From Hortaea werneckii (Eukaryota > Ascomycota > Dothideomycetes > Mycosphaerellales > Teratosphaeriaceae), in NCBI GenBank assembly GCA_037044905.1, contig JBAOKB010000074.1:893866-957865 (forward strand): a stretch of 64,000 nucleotides of DNA, given 5' to 3'. Each line of letters opens with the position of its first letter. Positions within the stretch are counted from its first letter, which is position 1. Of the stretch, positions 1-10,648 are shown one piece after another. The position numbers and the translations under genes were made by a program. The notes under the pieces are model-generated. The model saw only the letters and a list, made by a program, of their open reading frames with translations, had not been told where the DNA came from and ran no database searches.

Positions 1-2
1 TA

Positions 3-152
3 TCGTTATCGTGGGGATCCTCCTCGAGCGGCTTCAGGAGGAGAGAGGGGTATGTTCCCATGCCCATGGATCGTAATGCGAATCTGCAGCGGATCCCGCC
101 GGAGTCGTTGCTCGGTGGGTTGGGGGAGAAGGATAGTGCGCCGAAGATCTAG
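3..152 (+). CDS. 3' end of an unidentified gene
   Basis: The window opens inside a reading frame that runs from base 3 to a TAG at 150-152 (49 codons). The visible C-terminus is basic and then polar (RRREGYVPMPMDRN, ending SAPKI) and shows no domain I recognise. The stretch has no stop and has coding-like codon use, and the next 1.5 kb lacks a comparable frame, so it is probably the tail of a gene whose body lies to the left of the window. No function can be given. Confidence 0.45.
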   Translation, partial: SLSWGSSSSGFRRREGYVPMPMDRNANLQRIPPESLLGGLGEKDSAPKI

Positions 153-1634
153 GTCGTGCAACATCTCCCGCACACATGGTTGCTCTCTGTGTGTGTGAGA
201 GGCTGGCTAGGTTTTTCGGCGACTCTTGTTGGTTTTATGCCGGTTATGGTCGTTGTTTTTCTTTGCGCGCTCACGATACCCTCTACTACTTTTTTTTCTC
301 CTTGATTTTTCTTCACTTACCTGATACACCATTCCCTTTTTTTTATATTAGGGATGGTGTTCATCAACGACACGACTAAAAGTCACTTTTTTTCTTTCCT
401 TTTGATCTCATGATGGATGGGTTTTCTGGCGAGGCGTATAGGCGATTGTTCTTTTTTCATATTGTTGGGTCATAACATCCATTCTCTCTCCTTGAGCATC
501 TCTTTCCTGATCTCTTACAGATCTTTTTCCTTTATGCTTTGTTCGAAGGCGCGGAGGGAAGGGGAATGGTGGAAGGAGGGAGGGAGAAGAGTTTGGGGAT
601 TTGGATGGAAATGGGAGGGGAGGTTTGATGGTGGTGGTGGATAATTGCCTTGATTGTAATGTATACAATGCTACCTATAATACCTTCCAAGCTTCCTTTT
701 TTTTTCTTTTTTTTCATCTTGCATCTCTCTCCTTCCCTTGCTGGTTACCGATCTCGTCGGAAACGCATAGTCGTTATCGTCGACGCGGAACCGAATCAGG
801 TCACGTTGTTTATCTATAGTCGAGGGTTCTACGATATTCTATGAGAGAAAGTCTTCTGTAAATGATAGATAGTGTTTTGATATGATAGCGGAAGTTGAAC
901 ACTAAGGTATCCAACGGTTTTCGCGGGGATATTGTGGGTTTGGAGATAACGCCATTCTTCCTAGTTACTAATAATGCTGTAAAACTACGTGGCAGTGCAT
1001 GACCATGTGACTCCATTACGTCAACCTGATCTTTCTCGTACCTGCATTTCTTTTAGCTGCAGATGCAATGCGGATGCCTTGTTCCCTAAATATGAGGAGC
1101 GGAAAGAAAGTATGTAAGGGACAGAGCAATAATGCCGATGTCAACCGCGGGGAAAGGGAAGTTAGGCCGCGCGCACGCGGTTTTTCTCGACAAGCCCGCC
1201 CGCCCTGCGCCCTACAAGCCGTAGATATGTCAATGCACGATCCAACTTGATTCGGCTATCTGGGTTTCTTTACTTTATCAGTCTGTCACCGCCCTTGGCC
1301 TTCTTTTATAAATTGGATTGTTGAGTCGTTTTTCTGCCCTATCCTTTCCACGTCTTCATACAAGACAGGATTTCCTGTCTGCCATTTGAACGAGTACCGT
1401 GAAGGCCTTTTGGTGTGGCTTTTGTTGATGTTCAATTCGACAGTCTGATTTCATACCGAAGGATTGGGGAAGTTTGACTGCGTCGTCGAACTGTCTTTTG
1501 GTGGAAAAGAAGTGTAGGATTTGGAACGAAGTTTTACATCTCGCTATCCCGTCTACCACACCCTATTTCATTTCCCTTGATCCTGGTGAAAGGCAAAAGA
1601 AGCCCGGCTTGGAAGAAGGATAAGAACCATCATC
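153..1634. other. intergenic region, 1.5 kb
   Basis: No convincing gene. The stretch is rich in T and C runs (poly-T near 290-345 and 690-715), as is common in fungal 3' UTRs and promoters. The right part, about 1260-1630, has pyrimidine tracts just upstream of the aminotransferase start and is presumably its promoter and leader. I saw no repeat, tRNA or transposon signal. Confidence 0.5.
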
Positions 1635-3273
1635 ATGACTCCACCACCAGCGGCGATCGAAATCCTCCCGGAATCCGACACCTCGACCTTCACCATCCCG
1701 GACCGTCTGACCCTGCAGAACCTCGCCAAACGCCGCGCCGCCTCCGGGAAACTGATCGCCGGCATCGCCGCCCCGGCCGACATCGAACAGTTCAAAGGCC
1801 GTACGCAGCATCTGCACAAGCCCAAAGCGAAACGCTGGGACGATAGGATTTCCGCCGAAGCCAAAGGCCGCAAGGGCTCCTCGTTGAAGAATGCGGCCAA
1901 ATTCCTCAAGACTCCGGGACTCATCTCGTTGGGGGGCGGGACTGCCTTCGGCGGAGTATTTTCCGATCGAGGAGTTTGGGTTTAAGGCCCCTTCGCCTTC
2001 GCATCTGGAGTCGACGGATGCAGTGCGGGACCATGCGCGGCAGGTCGTCGCGGGGAAACATGATATGGCGGAGGGCACGTCGGATTTCGATGTTGCCACC
2101 GCGCTGCAGTATGGGCAGGGCCATGGCGCGGCGCAGTTGTTGAGGTGGATGGTTGAGCATACCGAGCTCGTCCACGATCCGCCGTATCAGGATTGGAGCT
2201 GTACGATGACGATGGGGTCGACATCGGCGTTCGATATGGCGTTGAGGATGTTTGCTAAGCCTGGGGATTGGGTGTTGAGTGAGGAGTTCACGTTTCCGGC
2301 TGCGCAGGAGACGGCTGCACCGATGGGGGTGAGATTCGCCGCTGTAGCGATGGACGAGAACGGTATGCGCGCGGATGCGTTGGACGAGGTCCTAAGTAAT
2401 TGGGACGAGAAGGCTCGAGGGGGCCCGAAGCCTTTCCTAGTCTACACCGTCCCAACTGGACAGAACCCCACAGGAGCAACGCAACCGCTTGAGCGCCGGA
2501 AGGAAATCTATAAGGTCGCTCAGAAACACGACCTCTACATCCTCGAAGACGAGCCGTACTACTTCCTCCAGATGCAGCCCTACGCAGGGCCCAACGCACC
2601 CGCCACAACTCCCCCCGTGACCCACGACGACTTCCTCAAATCCCTCGTCCCCTCCTTCCTCTCCCTCGACACCGACGGCCGCGTAATGCGCATGGACTCC
2701 TTCTCCAAAGTCATCGCGCCGGGGAGCCGGTGCGGTTGGATCACCGCCTCAGAGCAGATCTGCAAGCTCTACAGCACGCACGCGGATCTCTCGACGCAGG
2801 GACCCAGCGGGCTCGCACAGCTCATGCTCTTCAAGCTGCTCGAGGAACACTTCGGCCACGCCGGCTACCTCGACTGGCTGCTGCACATCCGCATGGAATA
2901 CACGGCGCGCCGGGACGTCATCCTCGCCGCGTGCGAGGCGTACCTGCCCCGGGACATCGTGCGCTGGGAGGCGCCTACCGCGGGAATGTTCCACTGGATG
3001 CAGGTCGATCATACCAAGCACCCGGCGTACCCGGCCAAAAGCGTCGAGGAGATCGAAGAGGAGATCTTCCTGAAGAATGTCGAGTTCAAGACGTTGTTGA
3101 TGAAAGGGTCGTGGTTCCGCGCTGAGCAGGATCAGGAGCTGCAGGCGCTGTTTTTCCGCGCCACGTATGCGGCTGCGCCTTTTGAGCAGATTGAGGAGGC
3201 TATTCAGCGGTTTGGCCGCGCGGTAAGGGATGTGTTTGGGATAGGAGGACAGGCGAATGGACATGCGCGTTGA
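1635..3273 (+). CDS. Aromatic / 2-aminoadipate aminotransferase (ARO8-like), with a frameshift
   Basis: PLP-dependent class I/II aminotransferase of the ARO8 family, which in fungi acts in aromatic amino acid, lysine (2-aminoadipate) and kynurenine transamination in the cytosol. Seen in the sequence: the N-terminal LISLGGG, then GLPSAEYFP, the substrate/PLP region PTGQNPTGAT, the EDEPYYFLQ motif, and the Schiff-base lysine in SFSKVIAPGSRCGW (Lys codon 2707-2709). No intron is visible. The frame opened at ATG 1635 is lost at the G-rich run 1931-1940, where the protein must jump from LISLGGG to LPSAEYFP. One surplus G explains this exactly, and no GT-AG intron fits. The combined product is about 545 residues, close to the family's usual length. 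Substrate choice within the family cannot be told from sequence alone. Confidence 0.85.
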
Positions 3274-3645
3274 AGGGTAGAGAAAAGCTTGGGGGGTCAA
3301 TATTAATTGGGGTTGAAATGATTTTGACATGGCATTTTGGATATTAGATAGCAAGGCGTAGTGGCAATTCGTCTTTTCCACTGTCATCGTTACAAGCTTT
3401 GAGAACTTATGAAATGGCACTCGCCTGGTTGTGATAGGCGATATTAGAAGACCGCTTCTTCAGTGCATATAAGTAGTAAACATCCTGAGTGAGATGCTAC
3501 ACTGCAGGAATGAAATATCAATGAAGCTCCAAAACCAATAATGCTACTGGAAAAGGACTGATTGAGTGCTGAGCACAAAGGAGGTATTGTACACGCTTTT
3601 GACTCTATGCTGTAGTAATGGTAATGATGATTGTCGAGGTGGTAT

Positions 3646-4287
3646 CTAGTTAATAAAGTTGACGCAGAAGAAATGCAGGATCATGCTCCCAAAGACGAAA
3701 TCGGCGAAAGCGCTGTTTGTAAACCAACATTATTAGCTTGCCTTTCCCGCTTTTGCAGCCCGGCTTTGCCATGCCGGGGTTTACATACCGCTCATGTGAA
3801 ATCGTGCCGAACTCGCCCGTGTTCTGCGGGTTCGTCTGAATCCGCAAGCTAGCTGTGAGGACGAACTGGCCGATGGTGGCGGAGAAGCCGGAGAGGAAGG
3901 CGTTGAAGGGCTTCGAAGCAGAGTCAGCATTGTCGACCAGTCGAACACTGTCCAACCCCCTATATTGTGAGTCTTTGAGGAAAGACTTACAAAGTTGCCC
4001 GCGATCAGACAGTACAGGAATTGAATGCCGGCGACGACAATCAGGAATGCCATGAAGGAATCTAGCAGCTTCACCCGCTGCGGGGTGGTGTCCATGTAGT
4101 TGTTCCAGACTGCGAAGCCGATCTGCTGGACATCTTGTGCGTTCTTGATCGAGTTCGGCGTGTTCGCTGCTGCTGGCTTGTTGGCGGGTTTCGTGGGTTG
4201 ACCGGCGGCGCTTGAGACGCTGGTGGTGGGCTTCGCGGCTGATGCTGGGACGGCAGCTGGGGCGGGGGAGCCTTTCTTGGGCGCCAT
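3646..4287 (-). CDS. OST2: Oligosaccharyltransferase subunit OST2/DAD1
   Basis: Small integral ER-membrane subunit of the oligosaccharyltransferase complex, which N-glycosylates nascent secretory proteins. Three exons: 4287-3991, 3910-3789 and 3712-3646, with introns of 80 and 76 bp that begin GTAAGT and GTATGT. The spliced protein has about 161 residues: an Ala/Pro/Lys-rich N-terminal extension of about 45 residues, then the conserved core LLDSFMAFLIVV, QFLYCLIAGNFPFNAFLSGF, LRIQTNPQN and ERAFADFVFGSMILHF with three hydrophobic segments. The core matches DAD1 along its full length. The start is the only Met before the core. No frame break is present. Confidence 0.93.
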
Positions 4288-4676
4288 GGTGATTGCGGAT
4301 GCAGAAGCAGAGGAGTGCTTTTGTCGGAGACGGTGAGGTTGTGGTTGATTTGATCTGCTCTAATACGATTTCCAATGGCTCAGCATTGGCATCCCCCGTG
4401 CATGTGATGGCCAGCTGTGTTCAATTCGGTGCACAGACCAATCCCATTGCGTAGCTCCCTCACACCTCGGTGCTTTGCTCTGTCAGCACCATGTACCCAT
4501 CCCACCTCCACCTATTCTCTCAAGAAGCACTGCAATAACAACACCCTATCACTCGACAATCAACCTCACATGTCGGACATCCACCGCAGACCTCAACCTC
4601 AGACAATGGTACAACATCCTCAATCCCCATCCACACTATACCCCGCCGAAGCCCTCTCCAACCATAGGATCTAAGT

Positions 4677-5116
4677 CGTGAAACTAACCGGGGATAACCC
4701 CCCCTTCTCCCAGTCCCTCTCAACCATCGCCTTCGTCCTCGCCGGTCTCACAGCAGGCGGCGGAATAACCGGCTACGTACGTCCATCTCCTCCCTCATCC
4801 CTCCCCCTCCACTCATCCGCAACAAGACTCTAACAAACTCCCCTCTTTTACACCACGCCAACAGCTCCGCGCCGGTTCCATCCCCTCCCTCGCAGCCGGG
4901 TGTTCCGTCGGCGCCCTCTACGCACTCGGCGGCTACCGCCTGCAGAACCGCGCCTCGTACGGCGTCGAAGCCGCCCTGCTCGCCAGTGTCGTCCTCGCTG
5001 GATCGTCCATCCCCAGGGCGATCAAGACGCAGAAGGGTCTGCCGATGGGACTGAGCGTGCTGGCTGCGTTTGGACTGTATAATTTTGGGATGGCGTTTGC
5101 CAATCGGACGAGGTAA
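4677..5116 (+). CDS. TMEM14 family membrane protein (5' exon not resolved)
   Basis: Small membrane protein of the TMEM14 family, whose animal members sit in the mitochondrial inner membrane; the fungal function is poorly known. The recognisable part is an exon ending at 4776 (FVLAGLTAGGGITGY), an 88-bp intron 4777-4864 (GTACGT...CAG) and an exon 4865-5116 (LRAGSIPSLAAG, then two more hydrophobic segments, ending FANRTR). The Gly-rich first helix followed by RAGSIPSLAAG is the family signature. No in-frame Met lies between 4677 and the first helix, and a stop lies just upstream. The start therefore lies in a further upstream exon (perhaps near 4567-4612) or has been lost to an indel. The given left boundary is provisional. 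Confidence 0.7.
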
Positions 5117-5497
5117 TTGGAGGTTGAGGGGGGATGTTGGCGATGGGGTGTGTATGAGTAGTGGATATAATTACAAAATGATTAAGGAATAATGTGATGA
5201 TATCTTATGATAAATGTTTGTAAGATATTTGGGAAATCGTGACGGTTTTCATTTTTGGACTCTTGGTGCATGCTGAATCTATGTACTTTTTCTTTTCTGC
5301 TGCCAGCGAACACTTACAGAGACTGAGCAGGTGACATGGTTGTGCCGCCCAGAGATGCTTTTGTCTGCCAAAAACAACTCATACCGGTTTGAGAGGTATT
5401 GCCGACCTCCGTCCGATCAGTCATGGTCTGATAATTCCATGACCCGCAGCTCCACCTAATCTCATATTCACAGCGGCAAGCTCGCAGTACAAAAAGC

Positions 5498-6541
5498 TTA
5501 AGCAGAGGCGCCAGAGATGTAGAACCACTTGTCAATGCTTGGGTCGATCGGCGCAGGTGGCTGGTTGTCGCCCTTGGGGATGTTGAGCTTAGTGGCATCG
5601 GTGCGGTCGTTGCTGTGCGGGACGGTGGTGTTGGCACTGTGATCCAAGTCAGCAGAAGTCATAGAATATAGTGTCTTCAACGCCTAAACGTACAGGCTGA
5701 TCTCGCCCTTGGGGGTCTTGCCCGTGATGAGCTTCTCCCAAGCCTCAGCGCACTCACGCACGACGTCCATGGCGTACTTCCTGTTCTTGCACTCGCCCGA
5801 GAAAGCGAACTGGTTCTCCGGCTTGCCGTCCGGAATCTTGTAGATACGGAACCACTCGTTGGTGGCACGGAGGAGACCCGGCAGGTGCCTCTCGACGTCC
5901 TCGATGTCGTTCAGCTTCGGAGCGAGCGGGTCGTTGACGTCGATGACGATGATCTTCCAGTCGGTCTCGCCCTCGTCCAGCAGAGCCATGGTGCCCAGCA
6001 CCTTGACCTGCTTGACCTCGCCAGGCTTGGCGACCAGCTCACCGATCTCGCAGACGTCGAGCGGGTCGTTGTCACCCTTGGCCTTGGTCTCCGGGTGGGT
6101 GGCGTTCGGGTCCTCCCAGGTCTGGGGGAAGGCACCGTAGTTCCAGAGGTAACCCTTGTGCGGGAAGCAGTTGCGGACGAACCGCAGCTTGCCCTTCTTG
6201 GTGTCCTGCTTGATGGGGTTCAGGGTGTCCTCCTTGGAGATCTGAGCACATTGCGAGTCAGCTGTTTATTCCTTCCAAGTATGTCAATGCCTCCCAGGCC
6301 GGTCTATGCCTACCTCCTGCTTTGCGTTGGTCCACCTCGGGATCTCGACGACCATGTTCAGGATGGTCTGCTGCTCGTTGGCGTAGAGCGGGATGTCGTG
6401 GAAAGGCGAGACCGGCACGCCATCCTTCTCGATGAAGACGCGGTACTCAAGGGTGTGAGCGGCGCCGACCTTGCGGGGGGTGTAGACGGACGGAGCCTTG
6501 GCCTCGAAGCCGCCGCGGGTAGGGAGAGTCTGCTGAGACAT
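5498..6541 (-). CDS. IPP1: Soluble inorganic pyrophosphatase (family I)
   Basis: Hydrolyses pyrophosphate to two phosphates and so drives biosynthetic reactions. Exons 6541-6314, 6241-5694 and 5636-5498, joined by GT-AG introns of 72 and 57 bp, give about 304 residues. The protein starts MSQQTLPTRGGFEAK and contains the family I core: EYRVF, then PIKQDTKKGKLRFV, FPHKGYLWNYGAFPQTWEDP, the metal-binding signature KGDNDPLDVCEIG, and the C-terminal GGK-type loop region (ITGKTPKGEISLANT). The length is close to the usual 285-290 residues. The frame is also open for 120 codons upstream, to an ATG at 6901, and that extension resembles a mitochondrial presequence (see findings). No frame breaks. Confidence 0.95.
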
Positions 6542-7266
6542 GCTGCTGGTGCTGCTTCTGGATTGCAGAGAGGATGAGAGAGCAGGGGAGAGATGGGTGG
6601 ATAACTGATGGCTTCGAGCCTGAGCTTGGGTGGTCGGAGAGGGACGAATTTTGTTGACGTTGGTGGGGCCCTGCGGGACCCTGGCGAGACAATCTGGAGG
6701 GGTTGAGCTGGACGTAGTGAGGAAAGCGCGGCTCTTGCGTGCGAGTGGTTGCGCCAGCGTCGATGCAGACACGTTGCGCCGCAGACCGAACAGACTGTGG
6801 CGGACAGGGGATAGGACAACGGACGGAGTGGCGTGCATTCGCATCAGCGGAACCATCCAGCTCAAATAGCAATGATGATCCTGCAGAGGCTTGACCCGCA
6901 ATGCTCTTCTCCTCCGTAAGCTCTCTGCTACGCTTCACCAAAACGGTTCCATCCGGCCGTTCTCGGTCCTCGGCTATTTGCCATGGCGACGATATGACGA
7001 GAACCACTTGATCTCGGCGAGAACTACTACACAACCTTGCAGCGTATTCAGGATGGGATATAGGACATTCAAAAACAATACTGCCTTGATGTTATTCCTG
7101 GCGTCTGCAATAATACTGGCAAACCACGTATCAAATCAGGAAGGCACGTGGGGCTGAGCCTCGGAAACGTATGAAACGTACAGTCCTGGTTTTTCTAAAT
7201 ATTATGGTCTATTCGCATATCTTCACACCTGATGGTATTGCCACAAGACTGCCAAAAGAAGAGTCG

Positions 7267-7884
7267 TTACAATGGACCTCTCAACAAACTGCTCTTGCAG
7301 CGCCTCCAAAGTCGCATAGTGACCAACGTAAGGAACTTCGGTGCGCCGAAAACCGAGTAACTTCCGTGTTTGCAAATCTTGACCCAACAGTCGACCGACT
7401 GAATGTTGTGTCCATGAAGCGATCTTAAATACCAATGCGATTGGATCATCGTCTTGTCGTAGACGTCAAAATGTGTGTTCCTCATAACACCCAAGCAGCC
7501 GCGCTGCCTCACGAAAACTCCTTCTGTTGCATCTCGTGACCCTCTTTCGACAACCAAGAGATAATAACAGCCTTCATCGATAACTCCTCGTTCGTTGGCC
7601 GGCTGATCCGTGTCGCTAACGTCAGCCAGAAGAGGCACATGTACTCGTCGTGCTGCTCCAAGTGCAAACCAGGCCGCCCAACTTTGCGATTGCGATGTTC
7701 GCGGGAAAGTCTGAGGCCTTGGCCGAGTTCCCGTATAGTTGGTAGGTAGAATCGTGGCGGAGTGCCTCTGATCATAAGCATTCGTTTCTCGAGACCTGTT
7801 TCTGGGCGAGGACGAGTCGTCATGAAGATCTTGTAGCATGAGCCTGTCCGTTTCCCATAGCACACCGTAGGACTTCGTGTTCAT
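7267..7884 (-). pseudogene. Possible remnant of an uncharacterised (HET-like?) protein
   Basis: A minus-strand frame of about 205 codons overlaps a second frame of 118 codons (7865-7509). The two together read like consecutive pieces of one protein: EYMCLFWLTLA in one frame, then CYYLLVVERG and RQRGCLGVMRN in the other. The hydrophobic strand pattern followed by GCLGV recalls the C-terminal part of some fungal heterokaryon-incompatibility (HET) proteins, but no HET motif itself is visible. This could be a decayed gene, an error-broken gene, or chance. Low confidence; no function is assigned. Confidence 0.25.
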
Positions 7885-7916
7885 GCAAATCTAGCGAACT
7901 CCATTCCACTCGCTCC

Positions 7917-9124
7917 TCACGCAATCTTCCTCCCAACGTTTCCAACCCCTTTTCCAACAATACTCACAACAACATCATCCTCATCGTCACCCTCTCTTAA
8001 CCCCCAGCCGCTCATGCCAAAAGCACGGAGATCCCGAGCGAGCTGGAGGACTTGCTCCGATCCGACCACATCTTTGCCCATGCTGATTCGCCCAACATCT
8101 TCACTCCCCATAGCCATAAGCGACAGCACCGTCGGCGCAGCTACCGCAGATACACAGCCGCCCTGCGAGACGCTCTCCAGAAGCTGCAAAGCGCACTTCT
8201 TGCCCAGATCTTCCGGGGGCTCGCCGCCTTGCGGTGGACTTGCAATGTCCGCTGAATATAGCACACCGGTGTTCGCCTCGGCGACCAACTCAGACCGAAT
8301 CCCAACCCCGTCTTCTTCTTTGCGGATGGGTTGTTCCGCTCAGGCGCGGCAATCAACGGCGCAGAAGAGACGTCCGAGTAGACGTATGTGTCCGGACAGA
8401 ACTCGTTCAACACGCCTCTTGCGGCCTCAATCAGCCGAGCGTTGTTGGCCCCTGCTACCCCCGTAGAATACGCCACACCCCTAATCCTCTTCACGCGACC
8501 GGCACTCATCAGATGCAGTGTCTTCGGCAATCGCACCTGGTGTCCAAACACGAGCTGAACCTCCCCACCCCCTCCCTTGCCATCCTTGCCACTATTCGAC
8601 CGTCGTAACATCCTCAGCTCAATATTCCGTTCAATCCCGAACCCTCTGAAAATCGGCAGGATGGCCGTCCGCACGGTATCGGCGCTGATATCGCCCGTCT
8701 CGGTGCTGGAGGTAATGACGCCAGGGCCAGTGAAAAGCACATTCACCTGCGCTTTCGAGAAAGGCGCAAGCAGGCACAGCGGCAGCAGGAAGTAGCTCAC
8801 GCCCCGCGTACAGTCCGCCGGGAGCTCATGCCGGATCACGCCGCCTGAGGCTCCATGGCCTGCCGCGCTGCCCGTGATCAGGCCCGGTTTGTACAGCACC
8901 GTCGTGCCCGTGTAGGAGAACTCGATGTGTGAGCCGTTGGTGATGGCGTCCAGCAGGCGCAGGAACGAGACTTCGTGCGGCGCAAGCCCCGGCGCCGTGT
9001 GCGATGAGGAGCGGATCTGCGAGATCCGGATCGGCCGCCCTGTCAGCGTCGCTAGCACCAGGCGCTGGACGAGGTATTTGGAGCCTGTGAACTTCAGCGG
9101 CGCGGGCGCTGGCGCCGTGGTCAT
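7917..9124 (-). CDS. RCL1: RNA 3'-terminal phosphate cyclase-like protein RCL1, with a frameshift
   Basis: Nucleolar RCL1 acts in U3-dependent 18S rRNA processing. It has the fold of RNA 3'-phosphate cyclases but, as known for the family, lacks cyclase activity. Seen: LKFTGSKYLVQRLVLATLTGRPIRI at the N-terminus, then LRLLDAITNGSHIE, the Gly/His-rich PGLITGSAAGHGA, and downstream GEPPEDLGKKCALQLLE and the GGCV segment. One exon of about 402 residues, the normal length. Between 8289 and 8288 the frame changes: GFGLS must be followed by LVAEANTGVLYS, which lies in the next frame. A single missing base in the Ser codon explains this and no intron fits. RCL1 is essential in yeast, so a real null is unlikely. 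Confidence 0.9.
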
Positions 9125-9886
9125 CTTTTTGGAGAAATGGTTTTTTGGGTTTCCGGCGCAAGCGGGTTCTTGGGGAAGAAGGGAAGGGGGAAAAAAAGAA
9201 TTTGAGCTCGATACCTACGCCTTCGTCATGCCTAGGCACTCACAGTAATGCTGTGGAGCATTTGGTAAGAGTACTGGTTTGGCAAGAGAGGAAAGGCGTT
9301 ATCTTTTTAGTGCAAGCAGCATCTCAAAATTTCTGGAGCTTGGCTTCACTTTTGCTGCTGCTGTTGCTACTGCCGCCGCCGCCGAAAGTTCCGCACATAG
9401 CGCTTTGACCGTTTCGGCGAGCTTGCTGGTATGTTATGCAGCGCAGACGCACGGGTCATCAGATGGTTTCACACTCGTGACGATCTGGTAGGGCTGATGA
9501 TTTGAACAAAGCTCCTAGTCTGGTGCTTAACTTCACTTGATACCGCTCGTCTGCGTAGATGATTAAAGCAAAGTGATGGAGTAGAGATGAGTCGTGCAGG
9601 AACCCGACAAGACAGACGTGACACGAGCGTAGGTAGTGGAAAGCAAGTCAATCATTCTACTGCAGCGAGGGGTATCACTAGGATCACCGGCAAGAGAGAA
9701 ACTCGTTGCCTCTTGTTCTGCCCATCAACCGGGGCGGAACACCTCACAGTATCCATCGACGAGATCAGCCCAGCCCATGAAACTTTTCATACGCCCCTTC
9801 TCGCTTTCAATTTCGTCTCGCATTGTGCCATACTCCTCCCAAAAGACATGCTTCTAGCGCGAGGTTTGCGCACGATCGACTTCCAT
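9125..9886. other. intergenic region between two minus-strand genes
   Basis: Holds the promoter side of RCL1 and the 3' flank of the RRM gene. There is a short CTG/GCC-rich microsatellite-like stretch at about 9351-9386. Several small frames exist on the plus strand, but none has recognisable protein features or introns. I see no RNA gene. Confidence 0.45.
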
Positions 9887-10648
9887 CTACCAGCCGCCTT
9901 GCTGACCGCCCTGGGGCGGGCCACCGTAACCACCTGGTGGACCTTGCTGGTAGCCGCCTAAGCCCTTGTTAGCGTCTGAATATCGATTCGTCTCAAGATC
10001 TTTGGCTTACCGCCGTAGCCGCCTGGCTGGCCGTAGCCACCAGCCTGACGCCAGTTCCCGCCGCCTCCAGAGAAGCCTAGATTGTCAGCCATGGTACCAA
10101 TGCTCAACTAGAGACTCCCCTACCTCCGCCACCGTAGCCGCCGTTGTATCCGCCGCCATAGCCACCGCGACCTCCACCGAACCCACCGCCGGAGTAGCCG
10201 CCTGGCAAGTGTTAGATTAGAAGCACTTTGTCAAACAAGGATCTCCTTACCACGACCACCACCGAAGCCGCCAGAGCCTCCAGCAGGGCGCTCCGAAGCC
10301 TTGTCGACGCGGATCTGGCGTCCGTCGAACTCGACATTGTTCATCTGCGCGATCGCGTTCTCAGCAGCAGACTCCTCTGCGAAGCGCACAAAGCCGAAAC
10401 CGCGACTACGTCCGGTGTCACGGTCCTTCACGACAATCTAGTCAGGAAGGTCAGTGTGAATGCTCCGCCAGCTGGAGGTTTGACTATGCCCACCGCTTCA
10501 TCAACCTGGCCGAACTCTTCGAACTTTGAGCGCAAGGTCTGGTCGTCGGTGTGCCACGCGAGGCCACTGCGCGAGGTCAGCAAAAGTGCGTTCGTCGACG
10601 TAGGCGTCAGCTCCTCGTAGCGACGCACCCAATGAATAGCTTGGCCAT
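9887..10648 (-). CDS. Glycine-rich RNA-binding protein with one RRM
   Basis: A small nuclear or cytoplasmic RNA-binding protein of the cold-inducible / GRP type. Six exons can be read: 10648-10629, 10566-10494, 10437-10251, 10201-10124, 10076-10011 and 9957-9887, with five short GT-AG introns. The spliced product starts MAKLFIGGLAWHTDD, where KLFIGGL is RNP2, and carries RNP1 as RSRGFGFVRF. It ends with a Gly/Tyr/Gln-rich tail (GGYGGG, GGYQQGPPGG, QQGGW). Total about 164 residues. The start is fixed by the RRM beginning two residues later. Intron 2 is only 56 bp. All junctions keep phase and no frame break is present. Exact orthology is uncertain because this family has many paralogues. Confidence 0.88.
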
